From: Phycisphaera sp.
Lineage (GTDB): Bacteria; Planctomycetota; Phycisphaerae; Phycisphaerales; UBA1924
Length of the DNA: 64,000 nt
Direction of reading: 5' to 3'
Assembly (NCBI GenBank): GCA_003712165.1
Contig: RHLH01000001.1
Span: forward strand, 3,194,165 to 3,258,164
Numbering within the stretch: position 1 is the stretch's first letter; the number at the start of each line of letters is the position of its first letter. The notes under the pieces are model-generated. The model saw only the letters and a program-made list of their open reading frames with translations. It did not search any database and was not told the origin of the DNA. The position numbers were made by a program, and so were the translations under genes. Below are positions 26,927 through 37,221 of the stretch, piece by piece.

Positions 26927-28903
26927 GTCGTCGCACAGGACTGTGCGGATGACGAACGCGTCGATCGCGGTCTCGGCGATGGTTGCGGTGCCAAGGTCCT
27001 GTGAGTTGAAGCGGACGACGACCTGGCTCGTCGGTGTGACGAAGTCGGCGACGTTGAACGTACGCGACTCCCAGCCGCCGGTTGAATCCGGCACAGACTC
27101 GAGAGTGACCCAGGTGGAGCCTCCGTTGTTGGAGATCTCGGCCATGAAGAGATCGCCGCCCGCGGTATCGGTCACGTCGTGGTGCAGGTCGTAAGAGAGC
27201 ACGGCGTCGGGTGCGCCCGAGAGGTCGTAGGTCGCGGTGGTAAGCGTCACGATGCCGTTGTCGATGTCTGCGTTGGCAGCGTTGTCGGTGACCCAGCAGA
27301 AGCCTGAGCCGTCAGAGTCGGCTGAGGGATCGCCGCGGTTGTAATCGCCCGGCACAGCGCGCTGCCAGAACCCGGTGGTGGTGCCGGCGGACGCGGTCGC
27401 GGTCCAGCCCGGATCGGAGTTCATGTCGAGATTGACGATGTCGCTCGTGCCGCTAGCGATGATTGCGGCGAAGGTGGCTCCGTTGGGATTGGTGTAGCTT
27501 TCGCCCGACGTGTCGTCTACTGCGAAGGAGTAGTCGACGGCGCTGAAGCAGTCGCCGCCCGGCAGGGAGACGGAGTAGCTGTCGCCTCCGTTGTGGGTGA
27601 GCGGGATGACGACCGCGCCGTTGCCGTCGTCGTAGACGAGTTCGGCTGTGGCGGGATCAGGAATGATGGCGCCGTTTGCGGCGATGTTGACGTTGAGGTT
27701 CTGCCCGGCGGGGTCGATGAAATCGGGCAGCCCGTCCGGGAAGGAGAAGTTCGGGCCCTGGGGGATGCAGACGCCCTGTGGGTTTGCCAGAGCGTTGACA
27801 ACGCCCGGGTGTCCGAGCCAGGTGCCGGAGTTGTTGCCACCGCCCGTAGAGCAGCCACCGTGGGTGTGGATACCGATGGCGTTGCCTGTGCCCTCGTCGA
27901 TAACGGGCGAGCCAGAGTTGCCGCCCGTGGTGTCCATGCCGTAGCCGAGCGCGTTGCCCGAGAGGCTGAAGAACGGGCCCGCGTGGGTCTTCTGAACGGC
28001 GTACCAAGTGCAAGGAGCCAGGCTCGATGAAACGGAGCCATAACCGGTCACTCGGGCGTTGGAAGCGGTCGGTGCGTCAAAGTCGAGGGTGAACCAGCTG
28101 CCCGAGGCCTGCCACGGCAGGAGTCCGGTGTTGGAGTTGGGGAACGCGCCGAGATAGCCCCAGTCGTTGCCGACGCCGCCGCCGCCGTTGGTCTGCTGCG
28201 AAGCGGGATCGACCGCGTACTGGTCTTCCGGTCCGGGGTGGTTGATGCCGCCGAACGAGCAGCTGTTGTCGGAGAGCGGCACGTTGAACTGCACGACATT
28301 GATATCGCTGTTGAGTCCGCCGTTGCAGTGACCCGCGGTGAGGAAGCAGTGCTCGCAGTCGTCGATGAGCCACGCGGTGCAGCCGATGGGCAGCGCACGA
28401 GCCGAGCGTGGGTCAGACGAGAGGATGCGATCGTCGGTCGGGCCGCAGATCGATTCTTCAACGCTCGGCGGCGTGCCAGCGACGACAGTCGTGATATTGA
28501 GTTCGTTGAAGCCCGTGCCCGGGTAGGCGAGGATTTCGACGAGGACGGCGTCGCCGTTGAAATACGCCGAGGTGTGCTGCCACTGGCGGATGGAAACATG
28601 GTCGAGATACTGAACATGCCCATCTTCGAGCGACGTGATTCGGAGGTACGAGGCGTTGCCCGCGTCCATGCTGCCCGCGAGTGTGACTTCGTCGAACGTG
28701 AGACGGAGCCAGTCGGCGCCCGGGACGGAGACAACCTCGCTGATCACAGCCGTGACCTGGTTGCCGGTGTTCGAGACCTGGCCCGAACTGATGTCGACCT
28801 TTGCGTCGAACTGAGTAAGCGGAAGCGGCTGGGTACTCTGTGCGGACGCGGCACAGGCGAGACCGCATGCAAGAACGATCGATGCGATACGAGAAGTGGT
28901 CAT
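26762..28903 (-). CDS. Exported trypsin-like serine protease with GC module
   Basis: The ATG at 28903 (GGAG 9 bases upstream) gives 713 residues with signal peptide MTTSRIASIVLACGLACAAS. A chymotrypsin-fold domain spans about 155-400. The catalytic triad is visible: His in CFLTAGHC, Asp in VGNDWGYLG and Ser in DTTGGNSGSPVIDEG. The linker has paired acidic loops, then a jelly-roll domain (WQRAVPGDYNRGDPSADSDG to VVVRFNSQDLG). The GC module closes the protein (CLADVNGDGAVTPTDFTAWV, end NNFNAGC). It is likely active outside the cell on peptide bonds; specificity cannot be read. Upstream 29115-29132 holds a small perfect hairpin (agcactt / aagtgct) of unknown role. Confidence 0.9.
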   Translation of the reverse strand: MTTSRIASIVLACGLACAASAQSTQPLPLTQFDAKVDISSGQVSNTGNQVTAVISEVVSVPGADWLRLTFDEVTLAGSMDAGNASYLRITSLEDGHVQYLDHVSIRQWQHTSAYFNGDAVLVEILAYPGTGFNELNITTVVAGTPPSVEESICGPTDDRILSSDPRSARALPIGCTAWLIDDCEHCFLTAGHCNGGLNSDINVVQFNVPLSDNSCSFGGINHPGPEDQYAVDPASQQTNGGGGVGNDWGYLGAFPNSNTGLLPWQASGSWFTLDFDAPTASNARVTGYGSVSSSLAPCTWYAVQKTHAGPFFSLSGNALGYGMDTTGGNSGSPVIDEGTGNAIGIHTHGGCSTGGGNNSGTWLGHPGVVNALANPQGVCIPQGPNFSFPDGLPDFIDPAGQNLNVNIAANGAIIPDPATAELVYDDGNGAVVIPLTHNGGDSYSVSLPGGDCFSAVDYSFAVDDTSGESYTNPNGATFAAIIASGTSDIVNLDMNSDPGWTATASAGTTTGFWQRAVPGDYNRGDPSADSDGSGFCWVTDNAANADIDNGIVTLTTATYDLSGAPDAVLSYDLHHDVTDTAGGDLFMAEISNNGGSTWVTLESVPDSTGGWESRTFNVADFVTPTSQVVVRFNSQDLGTATIAETAIDAFVIRTVLCDDCLADVNGDGAVTPTDFTAWVNAFNNNLPECDQNGDGACTPTDFTAWVNNFNAGC

Positions 28904-29166
28904 GATCACATGCTCCAAATACGAAACTGAGTTGATTCGGTCGGCCCCCGTCTGCGCCGCGCGATCCGATACCCGCGGCCACACCCTTCAACAGACATAT
29001 TTCCGACCGGCTGGACTGGTCCCCCCAGCGGTCTACCCAGACTAACGCATCAGGGCCGATGCACAAAGCTCCGAGCCGAGATCGGGCGAACAATGTCCGA
29101 TTTGCGCGCAGGACAGCACTTAGGGAAGTGCTCGGTCCCTGATCGGATAGTCACGTCCGAGAAACG

Positions 29167-30966
29167 TTAGCAGCCGGCGTTGAAGTTGTTGATCCACGCC
29201 GTGAAGTCAGCGGGTGTGCAGGCACCGTCGTCGTTCTGGTCGCAGCCCGGGAGGTTGTTGTTGAAGGCGTCGATCCAGGCCGTGAAGTCGGCCGGGGTCA
29301 GAGAGCCGTCGTTGTTGACGTCGGCGACGCAGACAGGCGAGCAGCCGCCCGTGCCGCAGAAGATGGTTGCCGCGGCGACACGCGAGCGTGCACCCGTGGA
29401 ATCAACGACCCACTGGAAGTAGACGGTTTGGCCGTCGAGTTCGGGATCGTCGGCGATGGGCCAGAACGCGCTCACGACCGGTTCGGCGCCGCTGCCCGGA
29501 TCTGCAGTAAACGGGCCGAAAGTCTCGTCGGGTGTGATGTTGTTGCCCGCCGGCGCGGTGGTCGAGACGTAGAGCGTCATGGATGTGCCCTGAGGCATGC
29601 CTGTTGCGCCGACCTTGAACTCGCTGTTGCCCGCGTTGGGCGGAACGCTCGCGAGCATGGTCGGCACGGAGCCTGTGCCATTGGGATCGCCGTTGCCCAC
29701 GAGCACGGGATTCGGTGGAAGCTCCGAACGGAGTGTCGGGCGATCGAAGGGGAACGTTCCCGCGGCGACGCGCGGATCGAGGAGACCGTTCTCGAGGAAC
29801 TCGGTTAGCGCGGGCACCTGATTCTGCAACAGGTTGACCGCACCCATGAACGGGTCGACGTTGTCCGGGAAAGGCGGTGGGTTGACGTAGAAGCCAACCG
29901 CTTGGTTGAGCGTAGTGAAGTTGCCCGCGTGCATGAACGTGGACTTGAGGCCGACGTTTCGCAGGCTAGGAGTTTTGAACTTGCCGCGGTCCGAGTTGAG
30001 TCCTGTGATCGCCCTGCGCCCGTCGTCCCAAGCGATCGGGCGGACGCCGATGTTGCGGAACATGTTGTCGGAGAAGAGCGGCGGCGTGTGGCAGCTGTCG
30101 CAGCGGGCGTTCTGGAACACAAGCCAGCCCTGCTGCTGCAGCGGGGTCATCCCGTTCGGGTCGCCAAACTGAACATCGTCCCACGGCGATTGATCTGAGA
30201 TGAGCGTGCGTTCGTAGGTTGCGATCGCAAACGCGATGCGCCTCGCGGAGATGGCTGAATCGCCGAACGCGGCTTCGAAGAGCTCGGGGTAGGTCGGATC
30301 GGTCGCGATCGCCGCGGCTTGATCCGCCGTGAGATTCGTTGCCAGGGCCAACGGTCTCGCGGCCGCGAGTTTCGCCGTGATCTGGCTCCAGTTTCTGTTG
30401 GAGTGGGCCATCTCGACATCGCTGAGGGGCGGACCCACGATCTGGCTCTCAAGCGCGCCGCCCATGGCGATCGCGACGGTGTTCGTCTCTGGGTCGATGA
30501 ACTCGGAAGTAGCGCGACCGTCCCAGAAGAGCTCGTCAGCGAACGCGGCATTGATCGTTGAGTTCGCCGATCGGCCGGTGACCTGACGGAGAATATCGAA
30601 TGTAGCGTCGACGAGGTAGCCGTTCATGTCATCGGCGTCGACGACACCAAAGGACCCGCGAACGTCATTCCCGTTGCCGAAGATGCCGTCGTTGCCCGGA
30701 TTCAATGCAGCGATTGGATCGGTCCCGGCTGCTTCGGGGATGTGGCACGTGCCGCAGCTCATGGTGTTGTCGCTCGAGAGCTGTTCATCCCAGAAGAGGA
30801 TTTTGCCAAGCACTCTTTTCTCTTCGCTGAACGGGTTCTCGGGCGGGAAGTTGACCGGGTCAAGTTCGGCAATGCTCGGCTGAGCAGCCGCGGCGCCGGT
30901 GAACGAGTGCGGAACGATGACCGACAAGGCGGCCACAACCAGGCCCGACAACACACACGCTCTCAT
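29167..30966 (-). CDS. Di-haem cytochrome c peroxidase (MauG family) with GC module
   Basis: From ATG 30966 (GGGAG upstream) the protein has 599 residues and a signal peptide ending AAAAQ. The body matches bacterial di-haem peroxidases: haem site one SCGTCHIPEAAGTDP, later haem site two CDSCHTPPLFSD, with GKILFWDEQLSSDNTMSCGT and FKTPSLRNVGLKSTFMHAGN in the usual places. The C-terminal region adds a beta domain and the GC module (CVADVNNDGSLTPADFTAWI, end NNFNAGC). It would reduce peroxide or oxidise an exported partner in the periplasm or outside. Fusion of this enzyme to a dockerin-like tag is uncommon in my experience. Confidence 0.92.
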   Translation of the reverse strand: MRACVLSGLVVAALSVIVPHSFTGAAAAQPSIAELDPVNFPPENPFSEEKRVLGKILFWDEQLSSDNTMSCGTCHIPEAAGTDPIAALNPGNDGIFGNGNDVRGSFGVVDADDMNGYLVDATFDILRQVTGRSANSTINAAFADELFWDGRATSEFIDPETNTVAIAMGGALESQIVGPPLSDVEMAHSNRNWSQITAKLAAARPLALATNLTADQAAAIATDPTYPELFEAAFGDSAISARRIAFAIATYERTLISDQSPWDDVQFGDPNGMTPLQQQGWLVFQNARCDSCHTPPLFSDNMFRNIGVRPIAWDDGRRAITGLNSDRGKFKTPSLRNVGLKSTFMHAGNFTTLNQAVGFYVNPPPFPDNVDPFMGAVNLLQNQVPALTEFLENGLLDPRVAAGTFPFDRPTLRSELPPNPVLVGNGDPNGTGSVPTMLASVPPNAGNSEFKVGATGMPQGTSMTLYVSTTAPAGNNITPDETFGPFTADPGSGAEPVVSAFWPIADDPELDGQTVYFQWVVDSTGARSRVAAATIFCGTGGCSPVCVADVNNDGSLTPADFTAWIDAFNNNLPGCDQNDDGACTPADFTAWINNFNAGC

Positions 30967-31218
30967 CTTCAGATCTCCCAACCCCCACGACGCACACACG
31001 ATCGGGGCAGCTTTTCACCACCCAGATACACGCCGAGTCTAATCCGGAGTTCCCGCATCAGCGAGAAAAGGCGACAAAAAACGCTCCTTTACCGGACACA
31101 GAGAATCCGAATGAGCCGCCTGGTCAATCTGGGTTAGCGATTGAGTCTGGCCGGCAGCCCCGAGACTCTTGATCCGAGTAACGCGTGCATGGCCCCTGTA
31201 TTGCAACCACGGGGCAAA
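30967..31218. other. Intergenic region, no gene seen
   Basis: This 252-base stretch holds the promoter region of the peroxidase gene and the end of the preceding gene's transcript. I saw a GC hairpin (gcccc / ggggc around 31193-31214) with no T run, so I do not call a terminator. Confidence 0.4.
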
Positions 31219-34170
31219 TCAGCAGCCCGCGTTGAAGTTCGCGATCCACGCCGTGAAGTCGGTGGGTGTGCACGCGCCGTCGCCGTTCTGGTCGCAGCCC
31301 GGGAGGTTGTTGTTGAACGCATTAATCCAGGCTGTGAAGTCGGTCGGAGTGAGCGCCCCGTCACCGTTGACGTCCGCGACGCAGCACGTGCTGTTCGCCG
31401 GCGTGCTTGCTGGGTCGGCGGGATCGGCGCAGGCGTCGATCTCGTCCTGGTCGAGGAACCCGTCGAGGTCGCGGTCGATTCCGATGCGGGTCTGGGTGCC
31501 CGCTGGTACGGCGGTGAATGTAATTTCTGAGCCGGTTTGTGCAGCGGAGCTGAGCTGGAAGTGCGTAACCGTCTCGGTCGAGCGGTCAGACTGGTACTGC
31601 GCGAGCCCGATGTGCGCGAATCCTCGCGACTCGCCGTTGAAGATGCCCTTGGCAACGATGCTGATCTCGCCGTTCTCGGCGAGCGTGAACATCTCGGCGA
31701 GCCTGCCGATCATGTTGGGATCAGAAGTGGGCGTGGTGACTTGTTTGCCGACAGCGGCATGGGCGTCCTTGCTCGGGTTGCCCGGAGGATCGAAGAGCCC
31801 GCCGTTGCTGCCGGGCAGGTCGGAGCCGCCGAACGCGAGCATGAACGCGGTCATGTCGGCGAGCTCCTGCAGATTCGCAAAGCTGAACGCGGGCTCGGCG
31901 AGGAACCGCTCGATGGAATCGACGCTGCCGTCGTGCAGTACACCGAAGCCTGCTGTGTTGAGTTGCTGCGTTGTGTTGAAGCCAGTCTTTTCGTACGTGC
32001 TGCGCAGCTGAGGGACTTTCATCGAGACGTTCGTCGAGCCGTCGACGGACACGGTCAGGTTGTGGAGCTCTCCGTTCGGGCCGGGCGGGAGCGGGATGAA
32101 GTTCACACCGACGAGTTCGCTGTTGGTGCCCATCCCGGTTGGGAGCGTGTGGCAGGTGATGCACTCGAGCCCGTCGAGATCGCCGAACCGGTAGTTGTTG
32201 AGACCCAGAACGGCGTTGCCATTGGGCATGGGCTGCCCGGCGGGCGCGAACCGTCCTGTCGTGAAGTGCCCGTCGAGCGGGAGATCGGTCGGTAGGGAAT
32301 TGTCGAAGTTGCGGAACGGGTTGGGCGGGAAGTGGATCGTCGAGAGGAAGTCTTCGAACAGCTGCATCTCGGCTGGTGAGGGCTCGGCGTCGTCACCCAG
32401 CACGGACTCGAACGCGCCGGAGAATTCCTCGATACCGAACCTGTCCGAGCGCCAGTGGTGAGGCTCCTGCCCGATGATGTCGCGGAGCGTCTGCGTTGTC
32501 ATCGGGCCCTTCATCGGGTGCCAATCTTCGCAGTTGGCGTCGAGGCAGTTCTGATCGAACGTCTTCATTTCGCCCGAGGGGTCGCCAAGGTCCCACGCGA
32601 GGCGGTCGGTGCGCGCATCGATGTGGCACGAAGCGCACGACGCCTGCCCGAGAGCCGAGGTGAGGTGTGTGTCGTACAAGAAGGGTCTTCCCGCGACAAT
32701 CTGCGCAGGTGTGGGGTCGTACATCGGAATGGTCGCGATCTGCGCCTCGGTGACGAGATCCACGACAGAGATTGACGCGTCGAACTTGTTCATGACATAG
32801 AGCCAGCCGCGCGCCTCGTCAATCGCGAGCCCGGTCGGGCCCTGCCCCACTTCGATGGTGTCGTTCAGACCCGCACGCGCGAGGCTCTGGTCGACAACGA
32901 TGACGTTGTTCGAGCCCATGCCGGCGACGTAGCCCTTGGTGCCCGCCTGGTTCCAGGCGATCGCGCGCGGGTCGCCGAGCGATTTGTCCCGCTCGTTCTG
33001 AGCGATGGGTGTGATCGTCGGTCCCGGGATGTACGTCAGGTGCTGGTTGAGATCTGTGATCGAGGGCGCGGAAACCGTGTCGAAGGTCGCGCCGAGCACG
33101 TGAACGAATCTGCCGTTGACGTTGGGCTCAAAGCGGATCTCATTCGTGCCGTCGGTCCCGACAACAGTGATATCACCAGTGGCAGGATTGACGCCCAGCG
33201 CCATGCACGCGTTCATAAGGCCCGTCTGGTAGGTCACGCCGAGCGAGTTTGCATCGATGATCGCAACGTCGTGGTCAGCGAGATCCCATCCCACGACTCG
33301 CCCCGACAGGTCGGCCTGCGCACCGGAGACGAAGTCGGTCCAGTCGACGCCGTTGTCGTCGCGCCAGACGCCGTTCGCGTCTTTCTTGACGATGAGACCC
33401 ACACGCGGCGCGTTCGGGTTGGCGCCGTTGAGCGTGGGCGAGAACGACCCGCCATCGTTTGGGGGCGGGTTGACCCCGCCGTAGGGGCCCGCCGGGTCGC
33501 TGACGACGTTCGGCGGGAACGCGAGCGTCTGCGCGACGGCGAGTCCGCCGCCCAAGATGGTCGAGTCGTTGCCAGATTCAAACACGGCGGCGTACACAAT
33601 CGAGCCGTCCGGGCTCACCGCGAGTTCGCGCGGATCCTCAGCGAAGATGTCGAGATCGCTGATGTGCGCACCGGTCGACGAATCGAATACCTGCACGGTG
33701 TTGGCCTGTGAGCATGTTATAAACGCGTTCATATCGTTGCCCGCGAACGCGACATCGGCGGGCTCGTCGAGTGTTTGGATCGTGCGCACGATGTTCATTG
33801 TTGTCAGATCAACGACGCTCACCGAGTCGGAGATGTGGTTGACGACCCACGCTTCGGTGTTCGAGCGTGCGCGCACCGCAACGGGGTCTAATCCGACCGG
33901 AATCGAGCCGACCGAGACGGGCATCCCTGATGCGAGCGAGAATATCTCGAGCCTGTTGTCGGCGGTGTTGACGGCCAGCAGCGTCGTGCCGTCGGGTGTC
34001 ATGTCGATCGGGTGCACGTGCGGCGTTTCGAAGTTGACGAATTGGTCGACCGGGAACTCGTCGGGGATCACCGCCGGCGCGAGCGAAGGCGACGAGGGGA
34101 TCGATGACGCAAGGCCGACCGCGGCTCCGCTGAGACAGACGATCGCCGCTGCGGTGAGTTGAGCTTTCAT
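31219..34170 (-). CDS. Beta-propeller (YVTN-like) and haem-site protein with GC module
   Basis: From ATG 34170 (GGGGG seven bases upstream) the product has 983 residues with a signal peptide (QLTAAAIVCLSGAAVGLASS). The first about 500 residues are YVTN/NHL-type propeller repeats, for example PDGTTLLAVNTADNRLEIF, NTEAWVVNHISDSVSVVDL and GWLYVMNKFDASISVVDL. Then two haem c sites occur, SCASCHIDARTD and CITCHTLPTG, in a di-haem-peroxidase-like context (LPTGMGTN, QLRSTYEKTGF). The module is CVADVNGDGALTPTDFTAWI, ending ANFNAGC. The combination suggests an exported redox protein with a propeller platform. It lies next to the peroxidase gene, so the two may act together. Confidence 0.85.
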   Translation of the reverse strand: MKAQLTAAAIVCLSGAAVGLASSIPSSPSLAPAVIPDEFPVDQFVNFETPHVHPIDMTPDGTTLLAVNTADNRLEIFSLASGMPVSVGSIPVGLDPVAVRARSNTEAWVVNHISDSVSVVDLTTMNIVRTIQTLDEPADVAFAGNDMNAFITCSQANTVQVFDSSTGAHISDLDIFAEDPRELAVSPDGSIVYAAVFESGNDSTILGGGLAVAQTLAFPPNVVSDPAGPYGGVNPPPNDGGSFSPTLNGANPNAPRVGLIVKKDANGVWRDDNGVDWTDFVSGAQADLSGRVVGWDLADHDVAIIDANSLGVTYQTGLMNACMALGVNPATGDITVVGTDGTNEIRFEPNVNGRFVHVLGATFDTVSAPSITDLNQHLTYIPGPTITPIAQNERDKSLGDPRAIAWNQAGTKGYVAGMGSNNVIVVDQSLARAGLNDTIEVGQGPTGLAIDEARGWLYVMNKFDASISVVDLVTEAQIATIPMYDPTPAQIVAGRPFLYDTHLTSALGQASCASCHIDARTDRLAWDLGDPSGEMKTFDQNCLDANCEDWHPMKGPMTTQTLRDIIGQEPHHWRSDRFGIEEFSGAFESVLGDDAEPSPAEMQLFEDFLSTIHFPPNPFRNFDNSLPTDLPLDGHFTTGRFAPAGQPMPNGNAVLGLNNYRFGDLDGLECITCHTLPTGMGTNSELVGVNFIPLPPGPNGELHNLTVSVDGSTNVSMKVPQLRSTYEKTGFNTTQQLNTAGFGVLHDGSVDSIERFLAEPAFSFANLQELADMTAFMLAFGGSDLPGSNGGLFDPPGNPSKDAHAAVGKQVTTPTSDPNMIGRLAEMFTLAENGEISIVAKGIFNGESRGFAHIGLAQYQSDRSTETVTHFQLSSAAQTGSEITFTAVPAGTQTRIGIDRDLDGFLDQDEIDACADPADPASTPANSTCCVADVNGDGALTPTDFTAWINAFNNNLPGCDQNGDGACTPTDFTAWIANFNAGC

Positions 34171-34287
34171 TTGTTTCCCCCTACACAAGGCCTGTTCCAT
34201 GCACAAGTTTGCACGAAGAGCAACCGCCCTGCAATACGCAAGCCGCGAACTGGCTGCACATCGCTCTTTATGGGGAACTATCGGGAG

Positions 34288-35694
34288 CTATTGCGGGCAC
34301 CCCGCGTTGTAGTTGGCGATCCAGGCTGTGAAATCAGCGGGCGTGCAGGCGGTGTCACCGTTCTGATCGCACTCGGGGAGGTTGTTGTTGAACGCGTTGA
34401 TCCAGGCGGAGAAGTCGGTGGGCGTGACCATGCCGTCACCGTTGACATCGGCGAGACAACCGGGTCCCGGCAGCGAGACATCGAATAGATATGCGGCGCC
34501 GGCGTTCGGGACAGGGGCGTCTGCCTGGGACGCGCCGACGACACCGATGCCGTCCTCGATCTCAAGCGACCACCCGAAGGTGGCGTTCGGGCTTGTATCG
34601 GCAGGGACCATCTTGGCAATCTCGGTTGGGTTTGCCGGGTCTGAGATGTCAAAGAGGTACGCAGAGCCTGCGCCGGGGTGGATGTCGTCGTCGGTGCGCG
34701 AGCCGACAACGAGCGTGTCGCCCTGCATGGCAACGGACCAGCCGAAATCATCGGTCGGGTCGCCGTCGCTCGCCAGGAGCTTCTTCACCATGACGGGATT
34801 CGCAGGATCGATGATGTCATAGATGTACACAGCTCCGGCGTCGAGCCCCAGGTCGTCGTCGAAGATCGCGCCGACCGCGGCGATACTCCCCGAGAGCGCG
34901 ACCTCGTACCCAAAGTAATCGTTCTCATCACCTATAGCCGCAGCGACTTTCGAGAGCTCGACAGGGTTGGAGGGGTCGGAGATGTCGAAGAGGTACGCGG
35001 CCCCCCCGTTGGGCGCGCTGTCGTCATCCCATCGCGCGCCGATGAGTGCGAGGTCGCCGTCGATGTCCAGCGAGAATCCAAACTGATCGACCGGCTCGCC
35101 GTCGGCGGGGAAAAACTTGGACAGCTCTGCCCCGGTCGTGGTATCGAAGAGGTACACCGCGCCGGAGAGCGCGCCGCTTGCGTTGTTGGAAGGCGCCGCG
35201 ATCGCGGCGAGGTTGCCCTCGATATCGATCGCATCACCGAAATCGTCGAGGAACTCCGCATCGCTAGGGATCAGCTGCTGGAGAAACACGGGGCTTGCGG
35301 GGTTGGTCGTGTCAAAGAGCCAGACGCGCGGCGTGTAGTTGTTGCCCGAAGCCCAGTTGCGTGTGCCGACCATCGCGCGGTCCGGGCCGATGCCCACACC
35401 GATCACGAGCTGGTCCGCGCCGAACACGGGCGGGAGGCTGAGCTTTGCGAGCTGGTCGCCCGTGCTCGTGTCAAAGATGTACGCGGCTCCCGGCACAGGA
35501 ACCGTCCAGAGACCGAGCCCGCTGACGATCGCGATGCCGTCGTGGATGTCGACATCGTCACCGAGCTGCACGCCCTCGGTCGGGTCTCCGGGCGTGAGCG
35601 GTCCGAGTTCTGTGCCGGGCTGGGCGTGTGCGCCGAGGGCGAGACCGAGCCCGAAAGCGATGGCAGACGACCGTTGTTGTATGACCTGCATCAT
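34288..35694 (-). CDS. Exported FG-GAP repeat (type 2) protein with GC module
   Basis: The 468-residue protein has signal sequence QQRSSAIAFGLGLALGAHAQ and GGAGG 8 bases before the ATG. About six repeats follow the FG-GAP_2 pattern 'D-x-FG-x-S/A-V-x-hydrophobic-G ... G-A-A-Y-L-F-D', for example QFGFSLDIDGDLALIGARWD, YFGYEVALSGSIAAVGAIFD and DFGWSVAMQGDTLVVGSRTD. These form a seven-bladed-propeller-type fold. The module has Ser in the first helix (DFSAW) and DQNGDTAC in loop two, and ends NYNAGCPQ, two residues beyond the final Cys. Confidence 0.88.
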   Translation of the reverse strand: MMQVIQQRSSAIAFGLGLALGAHAQPGTELGPLTPGDPTEGVQLGDDVDIHDGIAIVSGLGLWTVPVPGAAYIFDTSTGDQLAKLSLPPVFGADQLVIGVGIGPDRAMVGTRNWASGNNYTPRVWLFDTTNPASPVFLQQLIPSDAEFLDDFGDAIDIEGNLAAIAAPSNNASGALSGAVYLFDTTTGAELSKFFPADGEPVDQFGFSLDIDGDLALIGARWDDDSAPNGGAAYLFDISDPSNPVELSKVAAAIGDENDYFGYEVALSGSIAAVGAIFDDDLGLDAGAVYIYDIIDPANPVMVKKLLASDGDPTDDFGWSVAMQGDTLVVGSRTDDDIHPGAGSAYLFDISDPANPTEIAKMVPADTSPNATFGWSLEIEDGIGVVGASQADAPVPNAGAAYLFDVSLPGPGCLADVNGDGMVTPTDFSAWINAFNNNLPECDQNGDTACTPADFTAWIANYNAGCPQ

Positions 35695-35779
35695 GTAAAA
35701 AGCCTCCGGGGGGTACGCGTCGTGTGTCCGACGCGCGCCTCATCCCGGAGGAGGATGTTGCAGTATTTGAGGCCGATAT

Positions 35780-37042
35780 TCAGCAGCCTGCGTTGTAGTT
35801 CGTGATCCAGGCGGTGAAGTCGGCAGGAGTGCAGGAGCCATCGCCGTTCTGGTCGCAGGCGGGGAGACTGTTGTTGTAGGCGTCGATCCAAGCGGTGAAG
35901 TCGGTCGGGCCGAGGGTGCCGTCGCCGTTGGTGTCTGCGACACAGTTGCTCTTGATGGTGAGCAGTGCGCCCGCACGGAACCGGTCTTCGCCGAAGACGT
36001 GGCTCTCGTTGAGTTCGAACGAGACGACCGAGTCGTCGAGCAGGATGCAGGTGAGGGTCTCGCCGCCGCGAGCGGTGATCGCGAGAGGCGTGGTGGTGAG
36101 CTCGATAGGAGCTCCGTCGAGCGTCGCGGACTTGGCGGTGATGTTCATGGTGACGCCTGACCCGTCGCCTGTTGGGCGACCGAGCCTGAAGCCAACCCCT
36201 ACGAGTCCGCCCGAGAGATTGAACGTGCCGTCGTAAGCGCGGAAGTCGGAACCGAGCGCGCCGCCCGTCATGTTCCAGACAGGATCGACGCCCGAAGCGT
36301 TGAGGATCGCGCAGTTGACGTCGAACCCGCCTCCGGACATGTTGACGGTGCCCTTCTCGGCGACGAAGTCTCTACCGATGGTGCCGCCGCTGATGTTGAG
36401 GACGCTGCCGATGCTGCGGGTGAACCCGTTCCTCCCGCTCGAGCCGCCGGTGACGGTGACCACCGCGTCGTGGTTGATCTGGATGCCTCCGTCGATGGTG
36501 CCGCCAGACTGTTCGAAGGTCGCGTTGTCCTGGATCAGGATGAAGGTGTCGATGTCGCCGCCGGACATGGTGCACGAGGCGTCGTCCTCGACGATCATCG
36601 CGGCCTGACCCGAGGCGACGAGCCCGACGTCACCGCCCGTGATTGTGCCGGTCGCGTTGCCCTGGAGCCAGAGCCCGCTGCGTGCGAGACCGCCGTCGGA
36701 GAGGTTAAAGGAAGTCGAGCCGGTGCCTGCGACGAACTTGGTGCGGATCAGCTTGCCGCCGTCGTTGATGTTGTAGGTGCCGTCCTCGATGAACGAGTCG
36801 AGTGTGAAAAAGCCGGACTCGCCGCCATCGTTGATGTTGACAGTTGCGCCGTTGAAGGTGAAGACGCCGTCTGGCGCGTCGGGGAGAATGCCGTCGGAGC
36901 AGCAGACGTTGACCGTTGCGCCGGGGTTGGCCGTGAAGTACGACTCACCCGGGAAGACATCCGGTGGGATGTTGATCGTCTGAGACTGTGCGGCGCCGGC
37001 CGCGGCGAGAAGAGCGAGTGCCGTGAGTGCTTTGCGTGTCAT
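35780..37042 (-). CDS. Exported Gly-rich beta-helix-like protein with GC module
   Basis: The 420-residue protein has a signal peptide (MTRKALTALALLAAAGAAQS) and GGAGG upstream. The body consists of about 20-residue repeats with SGG, NISGGTIG, NMSGGGFD and NLSGGLVG phrases, characteristic of a right-handed beta-helix or autotransporter-like passenger. No catalytic motif was seen. The module is a variant (CVADTNGDGTLGPTDFTAWI, with second loop DQNGDGSCTPADF) and ends NYNAGC. It is likely a structural or adhesive surface protein (inference). Confidence 0.8.
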   Translation of the reverse strand: MTRKALTALALLAAAGAAQSQTINIPPDVFPGESYFTANPGATVNVCCSDGILPDAPDGVFTFNGATVNINDGGESGFFTLDSFIEDGTYNINDGGKLIRTKFVAGTGSTSFNLSDGGLARSGLWLQGNATGTITGGDVGLVASGQAAMIVEDDASCTMSGGDIDTFILIQDNATFEQSGGTIDGGIQINHDAVVTVTGGSSGRNGFTRSIGSVLNISGGTIGRDFVAEKGTVNMSGGGFDVNCAILNASGVDPVWNMTGGALGSDFRAYDGTFNLSGGLVGVGFRLGRPTGDGSGVTMNITAKSATLDGAPIELTTTPLAITARGGETLTCILLDDSVVSFELNESHVFGEDRFRAGALLTIKSNCVADTNGDGTLGPTDFTAWIDAYNNSLPACDQNGDGSCTPADFTAWITNYNAGC

Positions 37043-37221
37043 CTGGTGTTACCTCCGGTGTTTGCGTTGTAAACCCATCTACAAACACATCCGAGTTTCA
37101 TCACCGATACACGACAGCCCGAGCATCCCCCAAGACGTGTCGCAACTGCGAAGCACCGCCCGAATCGCCCGGAGGGGCAGATTATGGGCGTCCGAATCGG
37201 AAGATGTTGAACTGGGTAATC

